64,000 nucleotides of DNA. Origin: Winogradskyella tangerina (GTDB lineage Bacteria > Bacteroidota > Bacteroidia > Flavobacteriales > Flavobacteriaceae). The notes under the pieces are model-generated. The model worked only from the letters and a program-made list of their open reading frames with translations. It did not search any database and had not been told where the DNA came from. The DNA is taken from NCBI RefSeq assembly GCF_003260205.1, contig NZ_QERF01000005.1, forward strand, positions 124,001-188,000. Reading direction: 5' to 3'. Below are positions 8,442-17,298 of the stretch, piece after piece (position 1 is the first letter of the stretch; each line of letters begins with the position of its first letter). A program made the translations under genes and the position numbers.

Positions 8442-9703
8442 AAATACTTCTGGTAAATACATATGACAAGGGTGGTGCTGCTAAAGCGTGTTTAAGACTT
8501 CATGAAGCCTTGATTTCAAAAGGTTATGATAGCAATTTACTCATCCTTCATCCTTCGCAAGACAATTCTAGGGCTGATGTAAAGGTCTTTCGGCCTAAGT
8601 CATCAAATGTATTTACTAAAATATGGAATCGCGTAATACGAAAATTTGATTTCAAAAGGAAACAAAGAAAAACGGAGGAATATAACTTTAGGCGGAATCG
8701 GTCTAAGCATTTAGAATATTTTTCAATGCCAGATTCAAACTATGATATTACACAAAGTGAATATTATAAAAATGCAGATGTCATTAATTTACATTGGGTA
8801 GCGCAATTCTTAGATTATGAATCTTTTTTTCGAAAAAATAAGAAACCAGTCTTTTGGACTATGCACGATATGAGTCCCTTTTTGGGAGGTGAACACTACG
8901 AAGAGATTTACGATGGAATCGATGATAACGGAAATCCAATACCTCGAATAATTAAACCTGAAGAGCAGATCATGTTCGATAGTATTATAGCTAAAAAACG
9001 AATGATTTTTAGCCGCGTGAATAATCTTAAACTCATTTCTCCCTCAAACTGGCTAAAAACGCAAGCACAAAATAGCGAGATATTTGGAAACTATGAAGGT
9101 TACTGCATTCCAAATACTATTGATTCAGATACTTTCAGAATTTATGAAGACCTAGATTTTAGGAATTCTAACCAAATAGATAAGACTAAAACGAATATAC
9201 TATTTGTGTCGCAATCCCTTAAAAACAGTAGAAAAGGAATTGAGATACTGATCAAAACTATTGTTTCATTAAATGACGATCGCTTGAGTTTTTATGCAGT
9301 TGGTTCTGATGACAACATTGATTTAGAGACGTTGGGTATCACATCCTTCGGTTCTATAGAGAGTGAAGATGAGATGTGCCAAATTTATAATGCGATGGAT
9401 GTTTTTGTTTTACCTTCATTAATTGATAACTTACCAAACACAGCAATAGAATCTTGTATGTGCGGAACACCTGTTATTGGCTTTGATGTTGGAGGAATCT
9501 CCGATATCATTGATGATGGTCTTAATGGCATTCTTGTAGCACAAGCAAATAGTTCAGGCCTTAGAGATGGAATTGAAAAATTTTTAGATTTGGGCGTGAA
9601 ATGGAACCGAAATGAGATCCGAAAACATGCCTTAGAAAAGTATAATGCCGAAACTGTTGTTAACCAATATATAAATGTGTTTGAAGCGGCTATGAAGAAT
9701 TAA
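8438..9703 (+). CDS. glycosyltransferase family 4 (GT-B)
   Basis: The N-terminus MKILLVNTYDKGGAAKAC is a glycine-rich acceptor-domain start typical of retaining GT4 transferases. The C-terminal donor domain carries VFVLPSLIDNLPNTAIESCM, the usual region with the E-x7-E type donor-binding motif, followed by GTPVIGFDVGGISD. The 421-residue length is normal. It acts on the cytoplasmic face of the membrane, adding one sugar to the growing lipid-linked chain. It overlaps the neighbouring genes on both sides by 1 to 4 bases. Confidence 0.85.
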   Translation: MKILLVNTYDKGGAAKACLRLHEALISKGYDSNLLILHPSQDNSRADVKVFRPKSSNVFTKIWNRVIRKFDFKRKQRKTEEYNFRRNRSKHLEYFSMPDSNYDITQSEYYKNADVINLHWVAQFLDYESFFRKNKKPVFWTMHDMSPFLGGEHYEEIYDGIDDNGNPIPRIIKPEEQIMFDSIIAKKRMIFSRVNNLKLISPSNWLKTQAQNSEIFGNYEGYCIPNTIDSDTFRIYEDLDFRNSNQIDKTKTNILFVSQSLKNSRKGIEILIKTIVSLNDDRLSFYAVGSDDNIDLETLGITSFGSIESEDEMCQIYNAMDVFVLPSLIDNLPNTAIESCMCGTPVIGFDVGGISDIIDDGLNGILVAQANSSGLRDGIEKFLDLGVKWNRNEIRKHALEKYNAETVVNQYINVFEAAMKN

Positions 9704-10623
9704 TGAATATGAATTTTATTAAGCATATATTAAATCAATTACCTTATATCAGAGGCTTACATAGACGTGATCGACTTTATAGAGATAATGCAAATTTTTC
9801 TCCAGGGCATTTTTACTCTGTAATTCCTAATTTAAAAGAAGTTAAAGCTGATGAAGATCGCATCTGGAAGGGTCTCGAAAGCGACGGTATCGATGGAATA
9901 GATTTAAATACTAAACACCAAAAATCATTTCTGAAGAATTTGAGTCAATTTTATTCAGAAATACCGTTTACAGAGGCTGCAAAGGAAGGGATGAGGTATC
10001 ATTTCGAAAACCCTTATTATCTTCATACAGACGGTATAATTCTTTATGGTATGCTAAGGTATTTGAAGCCTAATCGCGTTATTGAAGTCGGCTCTGGCTA
10101 TTCATCCGCCTTAATGCTAGACGTGAATGATAAGTTCTTCGATTCTAATATAAATTTTGACTTTATAGAGCCCTATACAGAGCGCTTGGAAAAATTGATA
10201 AATCAGAATGATAAGGAAAAGGTGGCGATTCTGAAAAGTCGCGTCCAAGACGTAGATATTTCATTTTTCAAAACTTTAAAAGCAAATGATATCTTATTTA
10301 TAGATAGCACGCATGTTTCAAAATGCGGAAGCGATCTAAACTTTATTTTATTTGAGATACTTCCTGCATTAAACGAAGGTGTATATATTCATTTCCATGA
10401 TATTTTTTATCCGTTTGAATATCCAAAAGAATGGGTTTTTAAAGGATATAACTGGAATGAAAATTATTTACTTAGAGCTTTTTTGATGAACAATAATGAT
10501 TATAGTATCCAAGTATTTGCACATTATCTACATGCGCATCATAAAGAGGTCTATGCAGACATGCCATTGGCTTACAAAAATACGGGCGGAAATTTATGGC
10601 TGAAAAAAGAATCAAATAAATAG
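9703..10623 (+). CDS. class I SAM-dependent methyltransferase-like protein
   Basis: The central part contains RVIEVGSGYSSALMLD (about 126-141), a good SAM-binding motif I, followed by NFDFIEPYTERL as motif II. ILFIDSTHVSKCGSD and a histidine-rich stretch (YIHFHDIFYPF) come after. The fold pattern is that of class I methyltransferases of the O-methyltransferase/Methyltransf_24 kind. The start overlaps the preceding stop by one base (TAATG). This is the second methyltransferase of the locus. The acceptor is unknown. Confidence 0.65.
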   Translation: MNMNFIKHILNQLPYIRGLHRRDRLYRDNANFSPGHFYSVIPNLKEVKADEDRIWKGLESDGIDGIDLNTKHQKSFLKNLSQFYSEIPFTEAAKEGMRYHFENPYYLHTDGIILYGMLRYLKPNRVIEVGSGYSSALMLDVNDKFFDSNINFDFIEPYTERLEKLINQNDKEKVAILKSRVQDVDISFFKTLKANDILFIDSTHVSKCGSDLNFILFEILPALNEGVYIHFHDIFYPFEYPKEWVFKGYNWNENYLLRAFLMNNNDYSIQVFAHYLHAHHKEVYADMPLAYKNTGGNLWLKKESNK

Positions 10624-10626
10624 CAC

Positions 10627-11472
10627 TTGACGACACTATTATCCATAATAACCATTAATTATAACGATGCCAAGGGTTTGAAGAAAACCTTAGAAAGCGT
10701 TAAGAATCAGAGTTGGCAAAACTTTGAGCATATTGTTATTGATGGTAACTCTTCAGACGGAAGTGTTGAGGTATTGCAATCATATAGCTATGCGCCTTTA
10801 AATTGGATTAGCGAAGCAGATTCTGGTATATACAATGCCATGAATAAAGGCATCAAAAAAGCAAAAGGGAAATATCTATTGTTTCTCAATAGCGGCGATT
10901 ATCTGTTTAACAATGACACACTTTCAAATGTTAAGAACTATTTCGAAGCAGACATCTCGTTTCTTTGCGGAAATATGTATTATGAAAGAGATAGACAGCT
11001 AACAGTTAGAAAGCATCCTGATGTATTAACGTTTTCCTATTTAATCTCGAAGACAGTCTCGCATCCTTCAACATTTATTCTAAAATCGATGTTCGATACT
11101 TATGGGTTGTATAATGAAGAATTAAAAATCGTTTCAGACTGGGAGTTTTTTCTAAAATGTTTGGGTTTAAATGGCGAATCTTATCAAAAAATTGATGAGG
11201 ATGTAACCATCTTCAATACCGACGGAATTTCGTCAAATTCAGAAAACCTTAAACTGGTAAGCGATGAAAAAGCCATCGTGCTGAAAGCCTACTTACCAAC
11301 AGTGTTTAACAGTGAACACGATACCTATATTTTCAACCATTTCAAGGAAACCTCAAAACGATTCAAACTTTTAAAGGTTATTGATAAGAGTCCATTCTTT
11401 AGAAAGATTGCAACATTGTTTCTAATGATCATTAAAGGTGTATTAACCTTTACTAAAAAACTTGGATTGTGA
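10627..11472 (+). CDS. glycosyltransferase family 2 (GT-A)
   Basis: The N-terminus LLSIITINYNDAKGLKKTL is the canonical GT2 start, followed by IVIDGNSSDGS and SEADSGIYNAMNKGI, which resemble the WcaA/WbbL type. The DxD-like region is FLNSGDYLF near residue 96. The start codon is TTG at 10627; it gives the expected N-terminus and no ATG is available upstream in frame. The stop overlaps the next GTG by 4 bases. The product is an inverting transferase acting in the cytoplasm. Confidence 0.86.
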   Translation: MTTLLSIITINYNDAKGLKKTLESVKNQSWQNFEHIVIDGNSSDGSVEVLQSYSYAPLNWISEADSGIYNAMNKGIKKAKGKYLLFLNSGDYLFNNDTLSNVKNYFEADISFLCGNMYYERDRQLTVRKHPDVLTFSYLISKTVSHPSTFILKSMFDTYGLYNEELKIVSDWEFFLKCLGLNGESYQKIDEDVTIFNTDGISSNSENLKLVSDEKAIVLKAYLPTVFNSEHDTYIFNHFKETSKRFKLLKVIDKSPFFRKIATLFLMIIKGVLTFTKKLGL

Positions 11473-12635
11473 GTGAAACACCAAAGAAAAAACTTCTAAT
11501 CGTAGGGCCATTCGGTGATTTTGGTGGAAGAGAACTCGAAGCGAGTTTCGTTGCAAGTATTTTTGAAGATCGTTTTGATATCAGAATTTTTTCGACGATG
11601 CACGCTTCAAAGCATTCTCAACTTTATAATTTTATTGCGTCACCTAAGGTCATCAACTTAAATGATCTCCTATACGAGCAGTCCTTATTCAAGTTTTTTG
11701 CATTCATAAGTTACCTCTTTAACCGTAAAGACAAACCCACTAGAGATTACCTTTCAAATGCTATAAATAAAAAGTTGGGACTCAGAAAAAAAGCTGTAAA
11801 AATAATCGAAGCCCAAATCGATGACTGCGATGCCGTTTTAATATTGGCTCAGGTATCGAGCAATTACATGGGGGAAATTATTGAAACTGCGAAGAGTGCT
11901 CAAAAAAAGATTATTTTCAGAACGACTAATTTCATTAAGTTAAAATCTGAAAGTGATTCAGAATGGTTAGCAAAGGTTGATTTATTTATTCATCATTCGG
12001 AGTCTAATGCTAGTCGACTTCAACATTTAAGTACACATAATTATCAACTAATTGATCAATGTTCTTTTAACGAATCGTCTTTGCTAATGCTTCCGAATAA
12101 GACAGAGATCAAATCGTTTTTAACGGTTTCAAGAGTCGTTAAGCAAAAAAACATTGATGTTTTAGTGAAAACATTTATGCGAGAAGAAAATAAGGATCTA
12201 AAACTCTATGTTGTCGGAAAAGGAGAACAACTAGCCGAATTAAAAGAAATGGCAGCAAACCACTCGAATATAATTTTTACAGGTTTTGTTCCTAATAATG
12301 AACTTGAAAACTACTATAAAAGTGTCGATTGTTTTATTGTGTCTCATTTCGAGTTTGAGGCTGGTCCATTAACTGCTATAGATGCTATGGCGGCCGGATT
12401 GCCAATTGTTTCAGCAAAAACGGGTGCAATGCCAGAACGTTTACCAACTAATGAATTTACTTTTGATAATACTGTTGAAAGCCTAAATCGTACCATTCAA
12501 AAAGTTAAAGATCTCAAGGCTGAAAAAATTACTCAAATTTCAGAATTTAATAGAAATAGATACCTTGAAAACTATAGTGTTGATGAGATAAGAAGTCAAT
12601 ATAAAAGTGCTATTTTTACCGTACTAAATGATTAA
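11469..12635 (+). CDS. glycosyltransferase family 4 (GT-B)
   Basis: The start is GTG at 11469 inside the overlap GTGA with the preceding gene. The N-terminus KKLLIVGPFGDFGGRE has the glycine-rich acceptor loop. The C-terminal half holds FLTVSRVVKQKNIDVLV, IIFTGFVPNNELENYY and CFIVSHFEFEAGPLTAIDAM, which are the GT4 donor-binding landmarks. The length of 388 residues is usual. It is one of several GT4 enzymes expected to build the repeat unit. Confidence 0.84.
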   Translation: MSETPKKKLLIVGPFGDFGGRELEASFVASIFEDRFDIRIFSTMHASKHSQLYNFIASPKVINLNDLLYEQSLFKFFAFISYLFNRKDKPTRDYLSNAINKKLGLRKKAVKIIEAQIDDCDAVLILAQVSSNYMGEIIETAKSAQKKIIFRTTNFIKLKSESDSEWLAKVDLFIHHSESNASRLQHLSTHNYQLIDQCSFNESSLLMLPNKTEIKSFLTVSRVVKQKNIDVLVKTFMREENKDLKLYVVGKGEQLAELKEMAANHSNIIFTGFVPNNELENYYKSVDCFIVSHFEFEAGPLTAIDAMAAGLPIVSAKTGAMPERLPTNEFTFDNTVESLNRTIQKVKDLKAEKITQISEFNRNRYLENYSVDEIRSQYKSAIFTVLND

Positions 12636-12649
12636 TCAAGCATGAAGTT

Positions 12650-13633
12650 ATGCGCGTAGGAATGAATCCTCAAAAACAGTCTAAAAAAATTGAGTTAGAC
12701 TGCCAACATAGACTGATAATTATAGTTTTTATTCCATCCTTGGAAGGCTACTATAAAAACGTTTTAGAAGTTTTCAAACTTTGTTTAGAGTCTGCAATCA
12801 CTACTACAAATTCTAATTGTGCCATTACTGTTGTAAACAATGCTTCTTGCGAAGAAGTTAACACCTACCTGAAAGGAAAGTTAGACGATAATAGTATTGA
12901 TACTGTTATTCATCATAAAAAGAACATAGGAAAAATAGATGCCTTAATTGGTGCGGCTCGAGCCAGTAGAGAACCAATTATTACAATTTCAGATGTTGAT
13001 ATTTTATTCAAGCATGGTTGGCAAAAAAGTGTTGAAGATATTTTTGAAAACTTTAAAGGCGTAGCCTCCGTATCGCCAATTCCGGCAAGAATGTTTAAAA
13101 ACTACGAGACCTATTCAACCTTCGAAAAAGTACTTCTTGGCAAAGTTAAATTCTCATACCAGTCCATCCCTGAAAATCACGATGATTATAACAAATATCT
13201 TGTGAGTACACACAACGATGAAGAATCTGACGACTCATTAAAATGGCCTGTGGTAACCTCTAATAATCATAAAGCTATTATTGGTAGTGGCCATCAGATA
13301 CTATGTATGAGAAGAGAATTGTTCTTCACAACTGTACCTTTCGAACCTTCACTGATTTTAGTTGGTAACAGGTCGGAGTATCATTATTGCGATGACCCCA
13401 TTAATTATTCTGGTGGAATGCGACTAGCAACTTATCATAACAATGCCTATCATATGGGTAATACCGTTGAGGATTGGATGCGTGAAGTTCAGACAGAAAA
13501 TATCTCAAAACAAAGTCAGTTGGAAGACAGCAAATTGAATTTACCAAGTTTTCGTGCAAAGACGCCAAACAGATCTATATATAAATTTAGAAAGCGCGTC
13601 GCGAACAGATTGTTTAAAATGATTTATAAATAA
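12650..13633 (+). CDS. GT-A fold glycosyltransferase, GT2-like
   Basis: The pattern HRLIIIVFIPSLEGYY then CAITVVNNASCEEV resembles the first two strands of GT2 enzymes. PIITISDVDILFKHGW (near residues 105-120) carries an Asp-x-Asp metal/nucleotide site. The protein has 327 residues and ends in a basic segment (RFRKRVANRLFKMIYK without the leader) that could touch the membrane. It is more divergent than its neighbours. It probably adds a sugar to the same glycan. Confidence 0.65.
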   Translation: MRVGMNPQKQSKKIELDCQHRLIIIVFIPSLEGYYKNVLEVFKLCLESAITTTNSNCAITVVNNASCEEVNTYLKGKLDDNSIDTVIHHKKNIGKIDALIGAARASREPIITISDVDILFKHGWQKSVEDIFENFKGVASVSPIPARMFKNYETYSTFEKVLLGKVKFSYQSIPENHDDYNKYLVSTHNDEESDDSLKWPVVTSNNHKAIIGSGHQILCMRRELFFTTVPFEPSLILVGNRSEYHYCDDPINYSGGMRLATYHNNAYHMGNTVEDWMREVQTENISKQSQLEDSKLNLPSFRAKTPNRSIYKFRKRVANRLFKMIYK

Positions 13634-13640
13634 ACGCATA

Positions 13641-14309
13641 TTGGGAAAAACCATTGCCATAATACCCGCTAGAGGAGGTTCTAAACGAATTCCGGATAAA
13701 AACATTATTAGCTTTAATGGTTTACCGCTTTTGGCACACTCAATTAACTATGCCAAAGCTAATCCCGAAGTAATCGACGAGGTCTATGTATCTACAGATA
13801 GTGAGGAGATCAAAACAATTGCACTAAGTCACCAGGCTAAGGTCATTGAGCGACCATCAAAATTTAGCAATGATACCGCGCCAACCATTTCCGTACTCAA
13901 ACATGCTCTCGAATTAGTCGAGGATATCGATAGTATAGTTTTATTGCAACCTACCAATCCGCTTAGGCCAGCGACTTTACTAAAAGATGCGTTTGAAGTT
14001 TTTAAAAACAACAATTACGACAGCTTATTTACGGTAAGTAGGGATCATAAAAAATTGGGAAAAATAGCTAACAATAAATTCATCCCTTTTAATTATGAAA
14101 TAGGACAACGCAGTCAGGACATGGAGCCATTATATTTTGAAAATGGATTGTTGTACATTACAAAATCCGAATTAATAAGTCAAGGTATAATTTTCAATCA
14201 CGACTCTTTCCCTTATGTGGTTGATCATCCATTCACGAAGGTCGATATCGATACTTATGACGACTTAGAATATGCCGAATTTTTAATTTCAAAAGGACAA
14301 GATCAATGA
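13641..14309 (+). CDS. neuA: CMP-sialic acid synthetase (acylneuraminate cytidylyltransferase)
   Basis: This enzyme activates a nonulosonic acid with CTP to the CMP-sugar. The N-terminal motif IIPARGGSKRIPDKN (residues 6-20) is diagnostic of the family, and LLQPTNPLRP and the region VDIDTYDDLEYAE are conserved. The length of 222 residues is normal. The start is TTG at 13641. The stop overlaps the next gene by 4 bases. With neuB and neuC downstream it forms a complete route from UDP-GlcNAc to CMP-sialic acid. Confidence 0.92.
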   Translation: MGKTIAIIPARGGSKRIPDKNIISFNGLPLLAHSINYAKANPEVIDEVYVSTDSEEIKTIALSHQAKVIERPSKFSNDTAPTISVLKHALELVEDIDSIVLLQPTNPLRPATLLKDAFEVFKNNNYDSLFTVSRDHKKLGKIANNKFIPFNYEIGQRSQDMEPLYFENGLLYITKSELISQGIIFNHDSFPYVVDHPFTKVDIDTYDDLEYAEFLISKGQDQ

Positions 14310-15109
14310 CCGCTGCAGAGAAGATAAAACATATCCTGAGAAGTTACTTCAATCGGTTATTAAACAGAAGGCAAGATCCTATTTTTATTGTCGGCACTGG
14401 GCGATGTGGAAGCACACTTTTGGTAGACATTTTAATGACGAATCCTGGCATTCAAATTGATCAAAATGAACAGTACGACTGGTTTTTGCAGGCTGCCAAT
14501 GATGAAGGTAAAAAACACAATCCGGTGTACTCAGATATTGTAAATTATGATATTACGGTGAAGAAAAGTCTAGAGCAATGGACGCCATATTACAAATCCA
14601 AGTTGCGCATAATGATGGACACCAAGATGAGCAAAACCAATAAGCGTTTTTTTCTTAAAAGTCCTGCAATAACGTTCATGTTGCCAGAATTGCACCAACT
14701 TTATCCAAAAGCTAAGTATATTCATTTATACAGAAACGGGTTCGCTGTGGCCAGATCCTGGTTCAAAAAGGAATATTTCCGTGTGAAAGAATATCAAGAG
14801 AACTTTACGGAAGACGCGTTCATTTTAGAGTGCGCCAAATATTATAATGCCTCCATTTTGGCTATCAATGACTTTTTTGAAGGCCTAGATGAAGACCAAA
14901 AATTTTCACTTAGTTACGAGGAACTAACAGAAGACCCTGAAGCAAAAATAAATGCGCTTTTGAAGTTTTCTGGCGTTGAAGAAAAGTGTGAATTTGATTT
15001 CTCTCAAGTAAAAAGCACCAATTTCAAAATTGATAAAATAGAAGAAAATCTTAAGTCTGAACTCCATCGGATTATGAATGAAAGTCTAAAATCACTCCAT
15101 TATATTTAA
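14306..15109 (+). CDS. sulfotransferase family protein within the neu block
   Basis: The motif FIVGTGRCGSTLLVDIL (about 23-39) is a clear 5'-phosphosulfate-binding loop, and YIHLYRNGFAVARSW (about 138-152) gives the 3'-phosphate-binding Arg...Ser. The length of 267 residues matches the Sulfotransfer_1/3 families. Its ATG overlaps the neuA stop (ATGA), and neuB starts 3 bases after its own stop. It is therefore embedded between the sialic acid genes. A role in sulfating the sialic acid or the residue next to it is an inference from this position. Confidence 0.76.
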   Translation: MTAAEKIKHILRSYFNRLLNRRQDPIFIVGTGRCGSTLLVDILMTNPGIQIDQNEQYDWFLQAANDEGKKHNPVYSDIVNYDITVKKSLEQWTPYYKSKLRIMMDTKMSKTNKRFFLKSPAITFMLPELHQLYPKAKYIHLYRNGFAVARSWFKKEYFRVKEYQENFTEDAFILECAKYYNASILAINDFFEGLDEDQKFSLSYEELTEDPEAKINALLKFSGVEEKCEFDFSQVKSTNFKIDKIEENLKSELHRIMNESLKSLHYI

Positions 15110-15112
15110 ACT

Positions 15113-16156
15113 ATGTCAGCACCATTTATAGAAATCGAAGGACGAAAAGTTGGTAGGGATTATCCGCCTTTAGTGATCGCTGAAATCGGTATCAATCACG
15201 AAGGTTCGTTGGCTGTGGCCAAAGAAATGGTTGATGCGGCACATCGCGCAGGCGCTGAGGTTGTAAAGCACCAGACCCATATCGTTGAAGATGAAATGAG
15301 CAAAGCGGCCAAGAAAGTTATTCCCGGAAATGCTGATGTATCGATCTATGAAATAATGGAACGTTGTGCACTTAATGAGGCCGACGAATTGGCATTAAAA
15401 AACTATGTTGAAGAAAAAGGGATGCTATTTATTTCTACACCTTTTTCGAGAGCAGCCGCGGAGCGATTAAAAAAGTTTGATATCCCTGCCTATAAAATCG
15501 GTTCTGGAGAATGCAATAATTACCCACTACTGGAGCATATCGCAAAGTTTGGGAAACCTGTGATCTTAAGCACAGGAATGAATACCATAGAAAGTGTATC
15601 TAAGGCTATAGATGTTTTTAAAAAACACAATACACCATTAGCCATTCTACACACAACTAATTTGTATCCTACGCCATCACACTTAGTACGTTACGGTGCA
15701 ATGTTAGAATTGCACGAGGCCTTTCCAGATCATGTGTTTGGGCTGAGTGATCATACCTTAAATAACAATGCGTGTTTGGGTGCGGTTGCTTTAGGCGCAT
15801 CAATTTTAGAACGGCATTTTACGGACCACATGGATCGCCAGGGTCCGGATATTGTATGTAGTATGGATGAAACAGCCTGCAAGGAACTGATAGAAGGAAG
15901 CAAGGAAATTTGGTCCATGCGTGGGGGAACAAAACAACCTGCAGCTGAGGAAAAAGTAACCATTGATTTTGCATTTGCTACCGTTTGTACCATAACCAAT
16001 GTAAATGCAGGTGATAAACTTACAGAACAAAATATTTGGGTGAAGCGTCCGGGAACAGGCAAAATATTAGCCGAACACTATAACGATGTTCTTGGCAAAA
16101 CTGCTCTCAGAGATATAGAAGAGGGCGAACATTTAGATTATAATGATTTTGAATAA
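15113..16156 (+). CDS. neuB: N-acetylneuraminate synthase
   Basis: This enzyme condenses phosphoenolpyruvate with N-acetylmannosamine (or a relative) to form a nine-carbon sialic acid. The N-terminal TIM-barrel part shows [19 protein letters not shown] (residues 20-38), [12 protein letters not shown] and [24 protein letters not shown] marks the C-terminal half of the barrel. Residues about 285-347 form the antifreeze-like SAF domain. The length of 347 residues is usual. The absence of legionaminic or pseudaminic precursor genes nearby favours an N-acetylneuraminate-type product. Confidence 0.92.
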   Translation: MSAPFIEIEGRKVGRDYPPLVIAEIGINHEGSLAVAKEMVDAAHRAGAEVVKHQTHIVEDEMSKAAKKVIPGNADVSIYEIMERCALNEADELALKNYVEEKGMLFISTPFSRAAAERLKKFDIPAYKIGSGECNNYPLLEHIAKFGKPVILSTGMNTIESVSKAIDVFKKHNTPLAILHTTNLYPTPSHLVRYGAMLELHEAFPDHVFGLSDHTLNNNACLGAVALGASILERHFTDHMDRQGPDIVCSMDETACKELIEGSKEIWSMRGGTKQPAAEEKVTIDFAFATVCTITNVNAGDKLTEQNIWVKRPGTGKILAEHYNDVLGKTALRDIEEGEHLDYNDFE

Positions 16157-16176
16157 TAGCAACATTAGATTTCAGC

Positions 16177-17298
16177 ATGCGTAATATAGTTTTTCTTACA
16201 GGTACACGAGCCGACTTCGGAAAAATAAAGGCATTAATTCAGGTGATCGAAAATCATAAGGATTTTGAGCCTTACATTTTTGTAACTGGTATGCACCTTA
16301 TGCATGAATACGGCTATACACTTATTGAGGTTGAACGCTGTGGATTCAAAAATCTGGCAACCTTCAATAATCATACAGATGAAGCTACTATGGATCTTAC
16401 GCTCGCTAAAACGATCAATGGATTTTCGGAGTATATAAAAACGATTGAGCCCGACCTGATCGTTGTACACGGAGATAGAGTAGAAGCCTTAGCTGGAGCC
16501 ATCGTAGGTAGTTTGAATAATGTGCTCGTTGCGCATATTGAAGGTGGTGAATTATCAGGGACTATAGACGAACTGATTCGGCATTCAGTGACTAAATTGA
16601 GTCATATTCACTATACTTCTAACGACGAGGCAAGAAAGCGTTTATTGCAAATGGGCGAATTAGAATCTTCAATTTTTACGATTGGTTCACCAGACGTAGA
16701 TATCATGTTTTCAGATGATTTGCCGCAGTTAAGTGTAGTAAAGGATTATTATCAGATCGCCTTTGATTCTTATGGTTTAGCGATGTTTCATCCCGTTACT
16801 ACTGAAATAGATACACTTGAAGAAAGTGCCAATAATTTTGTTCAAGCCTTGCTCGAAAGCAATAAGAACTTTGTTGTTATTTATCCTAACAATGATCTTG
16901 GTAGTAAACACATTTTAAAGGCTTACGAGAAATTAGCTAATAATGAAAGGTTCAAAGTATTCCCTTCCATCCGATTTGAATATTTTTTAACCTTGCTGAA
17001 AAATGCTGAGTTCATCATTGGAAATAGTAGTGCAGGTATTCGTGAGGCTCCTTATTACGGTGTTCCAACAATTAATATTGGAAGCAGACAATTAAATAGA
17101 GCAACTTCATCAGAGATCATTAATGTACCATGTCTAAAAAATGACATTCTCGAAGCCCTAAAAAAATTATCGAATAAAGTTGAGGTGAGTAGTGAGATCT
17201 TCGGAAAAGGAAACAGTGCAGAACTTTTTCTAAATACACTAGAATCTCGAGAACTTTGGGATATCAACCATCAAAAGCAGTTTAATGACACCTACTAA
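16177..17298 (+). CDS. neuC: UDP-N-acetylglucosamine 2-epimerase (hydrolysing)
   Basis: This enzyme converts UDP-GlcNAc to N-acetylmannosamine plus UDP, the first step of bacterial sialic acid synthesis. The start MRNIVFLTGTRADFGKI is diagnostic of the NeuC branch. LIVVHGDRVEALAGA, VAHIEGGELSGTIDE, FIGNSSAGIREAPYYG without its first residues and PTINIGSRQ follow in the expected order. The length of 373 residues is normal. The last 14 bases overlap the next gene. LegG/NeuC2 enzymes of the legionaminic route look similar, but their partner genes are absent here. Confidence 0.9.
   Translation: MRNIVFLTGTRADFGKIKALIQVIENHKDFEPYIFVTGMHLMHEYGYTLIEVERCGFKNLATFNNHTDEATMDLTLAKTINGFSEYIKTIEPDLIVVHGDRVEALAGAIVGSLNNVLVAHIEGGELSGTIDELIRHSVTKLSHIHYTSNDEARKRLLQMGELESSIFTIGSPDVDIMFSDDLPQLSVVKDYYQIAFDSYGLAMFHPVTTEIDTLEESANNFVQALLESNKNFVVIYPNNDLGSKHILKAYEKLANNERFKVFPSIRFEYFLTLLKNAEFIIGNSSAGIREAPYYGVPTINIGSRQLNRATSSEIINVPCLKNDILEALKKLSNKVEVSSEIFGKGNSAELFLNTLESRELWDINHQKQFNDTY

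Noticed and set aside
13641-17298. Legionaminic or pseudaminic acid pathway
   Set aside because: Only neuA, neuB and neuC are present; no aminotransferase, dehydratase or acetyltransferase genes for those sugars are seen in the locus.
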